From Lachnospiraceae bacterium (lineage in GTDB: Bacteria > Bacillota_A > Clostridia > Lachnospirales > Lachnospiraceae): a stretch of 5,783 nucleotides of DNA. Below the pieces are notes generated by a model, which had not been told where the DNA came from, searched no databases, and saw only the letters and a list, made by a program, of their open reading frames with translations. The stretch's first letter is position 1; every line of letters starts with the position of its first letter. This document shows positions 1 to 5,783 of this stretch, piece by piece. The position numbers and the translations under genes are program-made. The DNA is taken from assembly GCA_017416055.1 (NCBI GenBank), contig JAFQDI010000155.1:1-5783 (forward strand), in the 5' to 3' direction.

Positions 1-1314
1 TCTCCCTTTGTGGTGTTCGGTGCCATGATCATGGCCTTCACCGTGGATGTGAAAGCTGCTTGGATCTTTGTGGTGGTGATCCCGCTCTTATGTATCGTTG
101 TCTTCGGTATCATGCTGTGGAGCATCCCTCAGTACAAACGTGTTCAGTCTGCTCTTGACCGTGTTTTGGGCATCACCCGTGAAAATCTCACCGGTGTCCG
201 TGTAATCCGCGCTTTCCATCAAGAGGAAAATGAGGTAGAACGATTCGATGAGGGCAATGCTGCGTTGATCAAACTGCAGCAGTTCGTTGGTCGTGTATCC
301 GCGCTGATGAATCCCATCACCTACATCATTGTAAACATCGGAACACTGATTCTCATCTACTCCGGAGCCCTTCGCGTGGAGAGCGGAGCCCTCACTCAGG
401 GTGAGGTAATCGCGCTGGTGAACTATATGTCCCAGATTCTTGTGGAACTGGTGAAACTGGCAAATCTGATCATCACCATGACCAAGGCCTTTGCCTGCGC
501 AAACCGTATTCAGGCCGTTTTGGAGACTCCGACGGAAGAAAAACCTTCCGCCCTTCCTTCCGTGGAAAATAACGCTTCTGTCCCCATGGTCGAATTCGAC
601 CATGTAGGTCTGACCTACGCGGGGGCCGGTGCCGAGTCCTTAAATGACATCCATTTCAAGGCGATGAAGGGACAAACCATCGGCATCATCGGCGGCACCG
701 GTTCCGGCAAGTCCTCCGTGGTCAACCTGATTCCCGGTTTCTACAAAGCGACCGAAGGACGTGTGCTCGTGGACGGTCTCGATGTGAAGGAATATGATCC
801 TGAGGCCCTCCGTGACCGCATCGGCATGGTTCTGCAAAAGGCCGTTCTGTTCAAGGGCACCATCCGAGACAATCTCCTCTGGGGCAATGCGGATGCGACC
901 GATGAAGAGCTCTACCGTGCACTCGACGTGGCACAGGCCCGTGAGATTGTGGACCGCAAGGAAGGCGGACTGGATGCACTTGTGGCTCAGGGCGGAAAAA
1001 ATCTTTCCGGCGGCCAGAAGCAGCGTTTGACCATCGCCCGCGCCATCGTCCGTCACCCGGACATCCTGATCCTCGACGATTCCGCCTCTGCGCTGGACTT
1101 TGCCACCGATGCAAAGCTCAGAAAGGCGATTCGCGAGATCGATGACATGACCGTATTTATCGTTTCCCAACGTGCATCTTCCATCCAGTATGCCGATCAG
1201 ATCATCGTTCTGGACGACGGCGAGATCGCCGGCATCGGAACTCACGCAGATCTGCTCGCAAGCTGCACGGTTTACCAGGAAATCTACTATTCTCAGTTCC
1301 CGAAGGAGGTGTAA
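1..1314 (+). CDS. ABC exporter half-transporter, degenerate-site subunit (5' partial)
   Basis: This is the C-terminal 437 residues of an ABC exporter subunit (membrane domain fused to ATPase). The frame is open from base 1, so the start and roughly the first 140 residues lie before the window (typical family length is about 575-580). Numbering below is from base 1. Membrane helices are visible at about 1-13, 18-42, 103-123 and 130-155. The ATPase domain starts near 195: A-loop Tyr206, Walker A GGTGSGKS 231-238, Q-loop Gln279, signature LSGGQ 335-339, Walker B ILILDD 355-360. Two catalytic positions are altered. The residue after the Walker B Asp is Asp360 instead of Glu, and the switch position is Gln390 (in VSQR) instead of His. 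That is the known pattern of the degenerate-site subunit in heterodimeric exporters of the TM287/288, BmrCD and LmrCD kind. The partner is encoded 4 bases downstream. The substrate cannot be read from sequence; drug or lipid export across the cytoplasmic membrane is inferred from family. Confidence 0.95.
   Translation, partial: SPFVVFGAMIMAFTVDVKAAWIFVVVIPLLCIVVFGIMLWSIPQYKRVQSALDRVLGITRENLTGVRVIRAFHQEENEVERFDEGNAALIKLQQFVGRVSALMNPITYIIVNIGTLILIYSGALRVESGALTQGEVIALVNYMSQILVELVKLANLIITMTKAFACANRIQAVLETPTEEKPSALPSVENNASVPMVEFDHVGLTYAGAGAESLNDIHFKAMKGQTIGIIGGTGSGKSSVVNLIPGFYKATEGRVLVDGLDVKEYDPEALRDRIGMVLQKAVLFKGTIRDNLLWGNADATDEELYRALDVAQAREIVDRKEGGLDALVAQGGKNLSGGQKQRLTIARAIVRHPDILILDDSASALDFATDAKLRKAIREIDDMTVFIVSQRASSIQYADQIIVLDDGEIAGIGTHADLLASCTVYQEIYYSQFPKEV
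1303..1310 (+). promoter_or_regulatory. Ribosome binding site that fixes the second ABC gene start
   Basis: AAGGAGGT lies inside the last codons of the preceding ABC gene, 8 bases before the ATG at 1319. It is a near-perfect Shine-Dalgarno. It decides the start at 1319 over the in-frame ATG at 1172, which would add 49 residues lying wholly inside the upstream gene. The overlap of ribosome binding site and upstream stop suggests coupled translation of the two subunits. Confidence 0.9.
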
Positions 1315-1318
1315 GGAC

Positions 1319-3070
1319 ATGAAAAAAACAACAACCATTTCCGGCAGCACGCTGAAAAAAGTCCTCTCCTACCTAAAACCTTACCGGCCACTTCTTTTGC
1401 TCTCCCTGATTTTTGCGGCAGCTACGGCCCTCTTGACACTGTATCTGCCAATCCTTATCGGTAACACGGTGGATCTGATCGTCGCTCCCGGCAAAGTAGA
1501 CTTCGCGGGCATCTTTACTCTCTTAAAGAAAATGGCTGTGATCATCGCTCTGACTGCGATCGCACAGTGGCTGATGAACCTCTGCAACAATACTGTGACC
1601 TACCGCACTGTGCGGGATATCCGCCGCGCGGCGTTCGACCGTATCCAGATCCTTCCGTTGAAGTATATCGACGGCCACTCCTACGGCGATGTGGTGAGCC
1701 GTGTCATCAACGATGTTGACCAGTTCGCGGACGGACTGTTGATGGGTTTCACACAGTTGTTTACCGGAGTGATCACCATCCTCGGAACCTTCGGCTTTAT
1801 GCTCTCCATCAACTTAAGCATCACGTTGGTTGTGGTTTTGCTGACCCCGATCTCCCTGTTTGTAGCCAGCTTCATTGCAAAGAATACCTTCTCCATGTTC
1901 AAACTTCAGTCTGAGACTCGCGGTGAACAGACCTCGCTGATCGATGAGATGATCGGCAATCAGAAGGTGGTTCAGGCTTTCGGACAGGAGGATGAGGTCC
2001 TCACCCGTTTCGACGAGATCAACGAAAGATTGAAAAGTTGCTCGCTTCGCGCAATCTTCTTCTCCTCCATCACCAACCCTGCAACCCGCTTTGTCAACAA
2101 CCTGATCTATGCGGGCGTATGTATCGTAGGCGCAGTGATCGCCTTAAACGGAGGCATCACCGTGGGACAGCTCTCCAGCTTCCTAAGCTACGCGAACCAG
2201 TTCACAAAGCCGTTCAACGAGATTTCCGGTGTTATTACTGAGCTGCAGAACGCTCTGGCCTGCGCCGGCCGCGTCTTCGCTCTGATCGAGGAGACCCCTC
2301 AGGTGCCCGAGGATACAGATGCGGTTGAACTTTCCAACATTCAGGGTGAAGTGACACTCAGCGACGTTTCCTTCTCCTACGTTCCCGAGCAGTCCTTGAT
2401 TGAGAACCTTAACTTGACCGCAAAGCCCGGACAGCGCGTGGCCATCGTCGGCCCCACCGGCTGCGGCAAAACCACGATCATTAACCTGCTGATGCGTTTC
2501 TACGACGTAAACGACGGCAATATTCAAGTGGATCATACAGATATCCGTCACATGACCAGAGGAAGTCTGCGCACCGGCTACGGCATGGTTTTGCAGGACA
2601 CTTGGCTGAAGGCCGGAACCATCCGCGACAATATCATCATGGGCAAGCCCGACGCAACCGAGGAAGAGATTATCGCCGCTGCGAAGGCTGCCCACGCACA
2701 CAGTTTTATCCGTCGTCTGCCAAAGGGCTACGACACCGTAATCAACGAGGACGGAGGCCAACTCTCTCAGGGACAGAAACAGCTTCTTTGTATCGCCCGC
2801 GTAATGCTCTGCCTGCCTCCTATTCTGATTCTTGACGAGGCAACCTCCTCCATCGATACTCGTACCGAGATAAAGATTCAGGAGGCCTTCGGCCGCATGA
2901 TGGAGGGCAGAACCTCCTTCATCGTCGCACACCGCCTGTCCACAATCCGAGAAGCTGATATCATCCTCGTCATGAAAGACGGACACATTATTGAGCAGGG
3001 AAATCACAAAGAATTGTTGGCGAAAGGTGGATTCTACGCGAATCTGTACAACAGTCAGTTCAGCGCATAA
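1319..3070 (+). CDS. ABC exporter half-transporter, catalytic-site subunit
   Basis: This is a complete 583-residue ABC exporter subunit. The start at 1319 is set by an AAGGAGGT site 8 bases upstream. The membrane domain spans about 20-310, with helices near 24-48, 70-92, 140-165, 168-190, 258-279 and 285-306. The ATPase domain follows: A-loop Tyr354, Walker A GPTGCGKT 378-385, Q-loop Gln426, signature LSQGQ 482-486, Walker B ILILDE 502-507 with catalytic Glu507, D-loop SSID, and switch His538 in IVAHRLST. It therefore keeps the complete hydrolysis set but has Gln for the first Gly of LSGGQ. Its partner upstream has the opposite pattern. In the heterodimer the active site should pair this Walker A/B with the partner's LSGGQ, and the degenerate site should pair the partner's Walker A/B with this LSQGQ. 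The gene begins 4 bases after its partner stops, so the two are cotranscribed. The role is multidrug or lipid export at the cytoplasmic membrane by family; the substrate is unknown. Confidence 0.96.
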   Translation: MKKTTTISGSTLKKVLSYLKPYRPLLLLSLIFAAATALLTLYLPILIGNTVDLIVAPGKVDFAGIFTLLKKMAVIIALTAIAQWLMNLCNNTVTYRTVRDIRRAAFDRIQILPLKYIDGHSYGDVVSRVINDVDQFADGLLMGFTQLFTGVITILGTFGFMLSINLSITLVVVLLTPISLFVASFIAKNTFSMFKLQSETRGEQTSLIDEMIGNQKVVQAFGQEDEVLTRFDEINERLKSCSLRAIFFSSITNPATRFVNNLIYAGVCIVGAVIALNGGITVGQLSSFLSYANQFTKPFNEISGVITELQNALACAGRVFALIEETPQVPEDTDAVELSNIQGEVTLSDVSFSYVPEQSLIENLNLTAKPGQRVAIVGPTGCGKTTIINLLMRFYDVNDGNIQVDHTDIRHMTRGSLRTGYGMVLQDTWLKAGTIRDNIIMGKPDATEEEIIAAAKAAHAHSFIRRLPKGYDTVINEDGGQLSQGQKQLLCIARVMLCLPPILILDEATSSIDTRTEIKIQEAFGRMMEGRTSFIVAHRLSTIREADIILVMKDGHIIEQGNHKELLAKGGFYANLYNSQFSA

Positions 3071-3124
3071 ATACCTTCGCCTCACGGACAACTTAATCTT
3101 TAACAGAAGAAAGCCGGTTAGAAC

Positions 3125-4513
3125 ATGAAAACAGAAGTCAGCAAAAAAGATCTATTTGAAACGATACCCGTACCAAAAGCCCTCATGACACTGGCGATTC
3201 CCACGATCATCAGCCAGCTCATCAATCTGATCTACAATGTGGTGGACGCATTCTTCATCGGGCGAACAGGAAACTCCTACATGATGGCTGCGACCACGTT
3301 GACACTCACCATCTTCCTGATGACCGTCGCTTTTGCCAACCTGTTCGGTGTCGGTGGCGGCAGCCTGATTGCAAGACTCATCGGAAGCGGACGGCCCGAG
3401 GAGGCAAAACGGGTCAGCGCGTTCAGCATTTACGGCGCCATCGCCGTGGCGCTTCTGTATTCCGCGCTGATCGGTGCATTTCTCGATCCGGTTCTGAATA
3501 TGCTTGGCGCATCCGATGCGACGATCGGCTTTGCACGCCAGTATACGATCCTGGTCATCGTGATCGGCAGCCTTCCAACCATCCTGTCTGCGACGCTGGC
3601 ACATCTTCTGCGAAATGTCGGCTATGCAAAACAGGCCAGCTTCGGTCTGAGCAGCGGCGGTGTTTTGAACATCGTCCTTGATCCGCTGTTCATGTTTGTG
3701 CTCTTCCCGGAAGGTTACGAGGTTTTCGGTGCAGCGCTGGCAACGCTTCTGTCCAACGTGTTCGCCTGCGGCTATCTGCTGTATGCCTTTGGAAAAGCCT
3801 CAAAGACCGCGTCTCTGAGCATGAGTATGTCTGCCGCGCGGCAGATCAGCAGAGAGAGCATCAAAAATCTCTTCTCTGTGGGCATTCCCTCCGCTATCCT
3901 CACCGGACTGTTCGACCTGGCAAATATTTGCGTCAATATGCTCTCTGCGGCGCACAGCGATCTGGTTCTTGCCGGCATGGGCATTGTCATGAAGGTGGAG
4001 CGCGTGCCGAATGCGATCAACATCGGCATCTGTCAGGGCATGCTGCCCATCGTAGCCTACAACTACTCCTCCGGAAACCACGATCGAATGAAAAAGACGA
4101 TCAACACCGCCAGAACCTACGGTTTGATCATCTCTGCCGTCAGTATTCTTTTACTGGAAATCTTCGCTTCACCGGTGACCCGGCTGTTCTTAAATACCTC
4201 TTCCGGTGATGCCGAGGCCGCTCTTTTGACCATAGGCTTTGCAGCGGTTTTCCTGCGAATCCGCTGTCTGGCATCCCCGGTGCAGTTCATTAATTACCAC
4301 ACCTCCTACTGTATGCAGGCGATGGGTAACGGGCGCGGAACCATGCTCCATGCGTTCGTGCGCGAGCTGGTGTTCTACATCCCGTTCATGTTTATCCTTG
4401 ATCACTTCTTCGGTGAGAACGGACTTGCTTCCGCGCTGGTGGTTGGTGAGGCATGCGGTGCGATGTTTGCACTGTGGATGCTGAAGAGGGCGATCAGAAG
4501 GCAAACGAAGTAA
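3125..4513 (+). CDS. MATE family efflux transporter (MepA-like)
   Basis: This 462-residue protein has about 12 hydrophobic helices, the normal length and layout for a MATE antiporter, which exports cationic drugs or metabolites using a Na+ or H+ gradient. Visible family features are the N-terminal stretch LFETIPVPKALMTLAIPTI, the helix-1 motif with Asp41 in DAFFIGRTG, a glycine-rich FGVGGGSLIARLIGSG after helix 2, and in the second half Q304-G305 with P308 leading into YNYSSGN. The second-half motif is the repeat-two counterpart typical of the family (QG...P..GYNYGAGN in relatives). The ATG at 3125 is chosen because the conserved N-terminal segment begins straight after it. Its ribosome binding site is weak (a purine stretch AGAAGAAAG about 11 bases upstream). 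The gene lies 54 bases after the ABC pair with no terminator-like hairpin between, so an efflux operon is likely. The MepA-like label is from overall resemblance and is less certain than the MATE family call. Confidence 0.94.
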   Translation: MKTEVSKKDLFETIPVPKALMTLAIPTIISQLINLIYNVVDAFFIGRTGNSYMMAATTLTLTIFLMTVAFANLFGVGGGSLIARLIGSGRPEEAKRVSAFSIYGAIAVALLYSALIGAFLDPVLNMLGASDATIGFARQYTILVIVIGSLPTILSATLAHLLRNVGYAKQASFGLSSGGVLNIVLDPLFMFVLFPEGYEVFGAALATLLSNVFACGYLLYAFGKASKTASLSMSMSAARQISRESIKNLFSVGIPSAILTGLFDLANICVNMLSAAHSDLVLAGMGIVMKVERVPNAINIGICQGMLPIVAYNYSSGNHDRMKKTINTARTYGLIISAVSILLLEIFASPVTRLFLNTSSGDAEAALLTIGFAAVFLRIRCLASPVQFINYHTSYCMQAMGNGRGTMLHAFVRELVFYIPFMFILDHFFGENGLASALVVGEACGAMFALWMLKRAIRRQTK

Positions 4514-4534
4514 CACTTCCCCGGAGGTATATCG

Positions 4535-5086
4535 ATGAACAAACAAAGCTTCTGGCTCCTCTTACCCACAACTTTACTTCCGTACATGGCTCTGTGCTCG
4601 TTGGCGACTATTTTTTACTCAGCAGAGGTCCCTCTATTTAAATTTATCATGGAATATGTATTTCAAAGCAATGGATTGTATTTGATTGCTTCCCTACTAT
4701 TGTTTTGTTTACTCGCCGCAGTATCAAGCGGAATTTGCTTCTTCCTCAGTATCCACAAAGGATGGGATGCCTTCTCTCTGGCGAAATCCGCTGTCTTGGT
4801 TAAACTGCTCCAAGTACCTGCCTATGGACTGATCTTCGTTTTGGGCGTTTTATTTTCCTTTACAATTTTTACGTTTGCTTTTGCGGTTGGACTTTTTCTG
4901 TTTAGTTGTCTCACTTTAGTTTTAACCGGCCTGTTGACCACGTCGGCGGTTATAAATGCAGACCGCCAACGCCATTTCACTTTCCGCGAATCCTTCTGGG
5001 TCGTAATCTTACAGTTGGTTTTCTGCGCGGATGTGATCGCGACGATCGCTTTCTACCTTATGCTTAAAAAAAGAATCACCAACTGA
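4535..5086 (+). CDS. Multi-pass membrane protein of unknown function
   Basis: This 183-residue, very hydrophobic protein starts at ATG 4535 with GGAGGT 6 bases upstream (4523-4528). Predicted membrane segments are near 7-28, 47-73, 92-114, 116-140 and 154-177, giving about five passes. Short charged loops include KGWD at 75-78 and DRQRH at 143-147, and the tail is basic (KKR). There is no lipobox, enzyme motif or ATP-binding motif. The pattern (VPAY, then two adjoining long hydrophobic helices, then a last helix containing FCADVI) resembles uncharacterised Firmicutes membrane proteins, possibly those filed as DUF6652. That name is from memory and not verified. It sits 21 bases after the MATE gene, close enough for read-through, but base composition falls sharply here, so a functional link to efflux is unproven. 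No function is assigned. Confidence 0.85.
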   Translation: MNKQSFWLLLPTTLLPYMALCSLATIFYSAEVPLFKFIMEYVFQSNGLYLIASLLLFCLLAAVSSGICFFLSIHKGWDAFSLAKSAVLVKLLQVPAYGLIFVLGVLFSFTIFTFAFAVGLFLFSCLTLVLTGLLTTSAVINADRQRHFTFRESFWVVILQLVFCADVIATIAFYLMLKKRITN

Positions 5087-5104
5087 AGTTGAGATTCGGT
5101 CTTT
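5070..5104 (+). terminator. Weak imperfect hairpin after the membrane protein gene
   Basis: Overlapping the stop codon (TGA 5084-5086) are nested complementary segments: GAATC 5073-5077 with GATTC 5093-5097, and CAAC 5080-5083 with GTTG 5088-5091 around loop TGAA. An outer AAAGA 5070-5074 / TCTTT 5100-5104 match competes with the GAATC pairing. The helix is short and interrupted, and only a poor T-rich stretch follows (TCTTTGCTT). It could be a weak terminator or chance; I give it low weight. Confidence 0.22.
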
Positions 5105-5133
5105 GCTTCAAACAACATCTACCAAGAAGAGGA

Positions 5134-5285
5134 ATGATCATGAAACTTTATTAACGTTTTCTGTTAGTAATGGTAACCTTGACTTTGATGGTATCCTTAA
5201 GCGGCTGCATCGTAATTCCCCGGTCAAATTTTACAATCTTTCTGCGGAAGAAGTAACATCCGTGCTGTTTTATGATCTGCCATAA
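5134..5285 (+). pseudogene. Broken small lipoprotein gene (nonsense plus frameshift)
   Basis: A purine-rich ribosome binding site AGAGGA (5128-5133) lies 6 bases before ATG 5140 (an in-frame ATG also starts at 5134). The frame reads MKLY, then TAA at 5152-5154, then continues as RFLLVMVTLTLMVSLSGC, an excellent lipoprotein signal peptide: basic start, hydrophobic core, lipobox LSGC with Cys encoded at 5206-5208. It continues as IVIP to the CCCC run at 5218-5221 and then loses sense, ending at TAA 5254. Switching by one base at that run gives the next frame over (from 5220): PVKFYNLSAEEVTSVLFYDL, up to TAA 5283-5285. The joined text resembles small secreted lipoproteins of Clostridia in which the lipobox Cys is followed by a short linker and a segment of the form 'D..TV.SIEIYDL'; this resemblance is from memory. 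One substitution (for example AAA to TAA) and one base lost from the C run would explain both breaks. The rest of the domain is missing or beyond recognition. Function of the ancestor unknown. Confidence 0.6.
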
Positions 5286-5381
5286 CGTTCTTCACTCCCA
5301 TCACCGTTCCGATTGTTCAGGTATTGATTTCCCTAAAACGGAATGCTTTCGCCGAAGTGATTTCTGGAGTAAACTGAAAGC

Positions 5382-5417
5382 TAGTTTGGAGATTAACTCT
5401 TAGTTAAACTATTTTTT
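5382..5417 (+). terminator. Probable AT-rich intrinsic terminator
   Basis: TTAACT (5393-5398) and AGTTAA (5402-5407) are perfect complements around a three-base loop. The stem extends past an A/A mismatch by AG 5390-5391 / CT 5409-5410, and six T's follow at 5412-5417. Alternatively TAGTTT 5382-5387 pairs with AAACTA 5406-5411, directly abutting the T run. The stem is AT-rich and therefore weak, but the hairpin plus T-run layout and its place between the lipoprotein remnant and the next promoter fit a terminator. Confidence 0.42.
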
Positions 5418-5422
5418 AAAAT

Positions 5423-5441
5423 CCCCCGTGGGGTTCCCCCA
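5423..5441. repeat. C/G-run palindrome upstream of the -10 box
   Basis: CCCCCGTGGGGTTCCCCCA contains the inverted repeat TGGGG-TTC-CCCCA (5429-5441) and a competing CCCC/GGGG pair (5423-5426 with 5430-5433). It stands out as a GC block inside an AT-rich gap and occupies the place where a -35 element would sit. No T run follows on the + strand, so it does not look like a terminator. A regulator binding site is possible, but this is inference. Confidence 0.45.
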
Positions 5442-5450
5442 TATTTCGTG

Positions 5451-5456
5451 TATAAT
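5451..5456 (+). promoter_or_regulatory. TATAAT -10 element for the last gene
   Basis: A perfect TATAAT sits 44 bases before the ATG at 5500, giving a predicted transcript start near 5463 and a leader of about 37 bases. It is preceded by GTG, so TG is one base off the extended -10 position. At 16-18 base spacing the -35 position falls on the G run (for example GTGGGG, 5428-5433), which matches TTGACA poorly. The promoter may therefore need an activator or be controlled through the palindrome there. Confidence 0.55.
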
Positions 5457-5499
5457 TAAATGAAAGAACAAAAGAGATCACTCATCCGGAGGACCTATC

Positions 5500-5783
5500 A
5501 TGAAGAAATCCATTCTATATTCGATTATCGCAATCATGATGTTTATCTTTATTTGCATGATCTGTTTTTGGGAGGTTCATTTATATGAAACGAAACAGGA
5601 TGCAGAACCACAACGGGTGGTAAAAACCTTTGAATACGGAGACCTCATGCTGTTAGTGGAAACGGATCGGACGTTTTATGAGTACTATGATTACGTCTAT
5701 GTCACCGCTACGCTGAGAAATCGCAGCCAGACCACCACCTATACCTTCTCCACCCCTACTTCCGTGAGAGGCGTTCATCGAGA
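5500..5783 (+). CDS. Membrane-anchored extracellular protein, function unknown (3' partial)
   Basis: ATG 5500 follows GGAGGA (5488-5493) by 6 bases. The frame is open to the window end, giving the first 94 residues; the rest lies outside. Residues 1-3 are MKK, and a hydrophobic segment at about 4-24 is followed by charged residues, which fits an uncleaved signal-anchor or signal peptide. There are Cys residues at 19 and 22 but no convincing lipobox. From about 40 the chain alternates hydrophobic and polar residues (FEYGDLMLLVET, then YVYVTATLRNRSQTTTYTF), as in an extracellular immunoglobulin-like beta sandwich. The strand-loop pattern 'V..TLRN.S' resembles domains such as BsuPI-type or DUF4352-type, but I cannot assign a family from this fragment. 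It has its own promoter, so it is probably a separate transcription unit from the efflux genes. Confidence 0.8.
   Translation, partial: MKKSILYSIIAIMMFIFICMICFWEVHLYETKQDAEPQRVVKTFEYGDLMLLVETDRTFYEYYDYVYVTATLRNRSQTTTYTFSTPTSVRGVHR

Larger units (their letters stand above)
5087..5499. other. 413-base gap without an intact gene
   Basis: No full-length gene is supported on either strand. From left to right the gap holds the remnant of a small lipoprotein gene (5134-5285), about 100 bases with no recognisable signal (5286-5380), a cluster of AGTT/AACT inverted repeats ending in six T's (5371-5417), a C/G-run palindrome (5423-5441), a TATAAT box (5451-5456) and the GGAGGA ribosome binding site of the next gene (5488-5493). 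After the remnant's last stop, the + frame beginning at 5257 stays open to TAG at 5401-5403 (43 codons from ATG 5272). It has no ribosome binding site and no recognisable composition, so I do not call it. Confidence 0.7.

Noticed and set aside
1172..1318. N-terminal extension of the second ABC subunit from the in-frame ATG at 1172
   Set aside because: It would lie entirely inside the upstream ABC gene, its 49 residues do not look like an exporter N-terminus, and a strong ribosome binding site serves ATG 1319.
2183..3091. Long open frame on the minus strand (302 codons)
   Set aside because: It is antisense to the ATPase domain of the second ABC gene, its product shows no family features, and it reflects codon bias of the sense gene. 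The similar 640-1350 minus frame opposite the first ATPase domain is rejected for the same reason.
3071..3124. Possible terminator or promoter between the second ABC gene and the MATE gene
   Set aside because: No stem-loop with a T run and no convincing -35/-10 pair is visible in these 54 bases.
5103..5285. 60-codon + strand open frame presented as a gene
   Set aside because: It has no ribosome binding site and its first 39 residues are low-sense. Only its last third matches the lipoprotein remnant, which enters this frame after a frameshift.
5423..5450. Palindrome read as an intrinsic terminator
   Set aside because: The stem is five base pairs and is followed by ATATTTCGTG rather than a T run. 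The better terminator candidate ends at 5417.
5460..5588. 42-codon + strand frame starting at ATG 5460
   Set aside because: It overlaps the start of the better supported gene at 5500, lacks a ribosome binding site and starts ahead of the predicted transcript start.
1..5783. CRISPR array, tRNA, rRNA, insertion sequence ends or transposase genes
   Set aside because: I found no spaced direct repeats, cloverleaf, transposase motifs or terminal inverted repeats on either strand.

Overview
The window looks like a stretch of a low- to mid-GC Gram-positive genome, most likely a gut-type Clostridia (Oscillospiraceae or Lachnospiraceae kind). The reasons are strong AAGGAGG-type ribosome binding sites at tight spacing, protein sequences of Clostridia style, and a TATAAT-type promoter. 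No single sequence fixes the genus, so the taxonomy is inference. All recognisable genes are on the + strand.

Bases 1-4513 form a drug/metabolite efflux block. It holds the 3' part of an ABC exporter half-transporter (1-1314, its start lies before the window), a second complete ABC half-transporter (1319-3070) starting 4 bases after the first one stops, and a MATE-family efflux protein (3125-4513) 54 bases further on with no visible terminator between. The two ABC proteins carry the complementary motif changes of a heterodimeric exporter with one degenerate ATP site. The first has Asp in place of the Walker B catalytic Glu and Gln in place of the switch His, but a perfect LSGGQ. The second has the full catalytic set but an LSQGQ signature. 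They should therefore work as one obligate heterodimer, with the MATE protein as an ion-driven companion pump.

Bases 4514-5783 are different in character: visibly more AT-rich, with small, poorly characterised genes. A multi-pass membrane protein of unknown function (4535-5086) follows the MATE gene by 21 bases. Then comes a 413-base stretch (5087-5499) with no intact gene. It contains what reads as a broken small lipoprotein gene (good ribosome binding site, in-frame TAA at codon 5, lipobox, then a frameshift at a C run), an AT-rich hairpin followed by six T's, and an unusual C/G-run palindrome just upstream of a perfect TATAAT. The last gene (5500 to the window end, truncated) encodes a membrane-anchored protein with an extracellular, probably beta-rich domain of unknown function.

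I see no CRISPR array, tRNA, rRNA, insertion sequence or phage gene. I do not see a clearly new biological system. The items most worth a second look are the degenerate-site ABC pair, the lipoprotein remnant and the palindrome/promoter arrangement before 5500.
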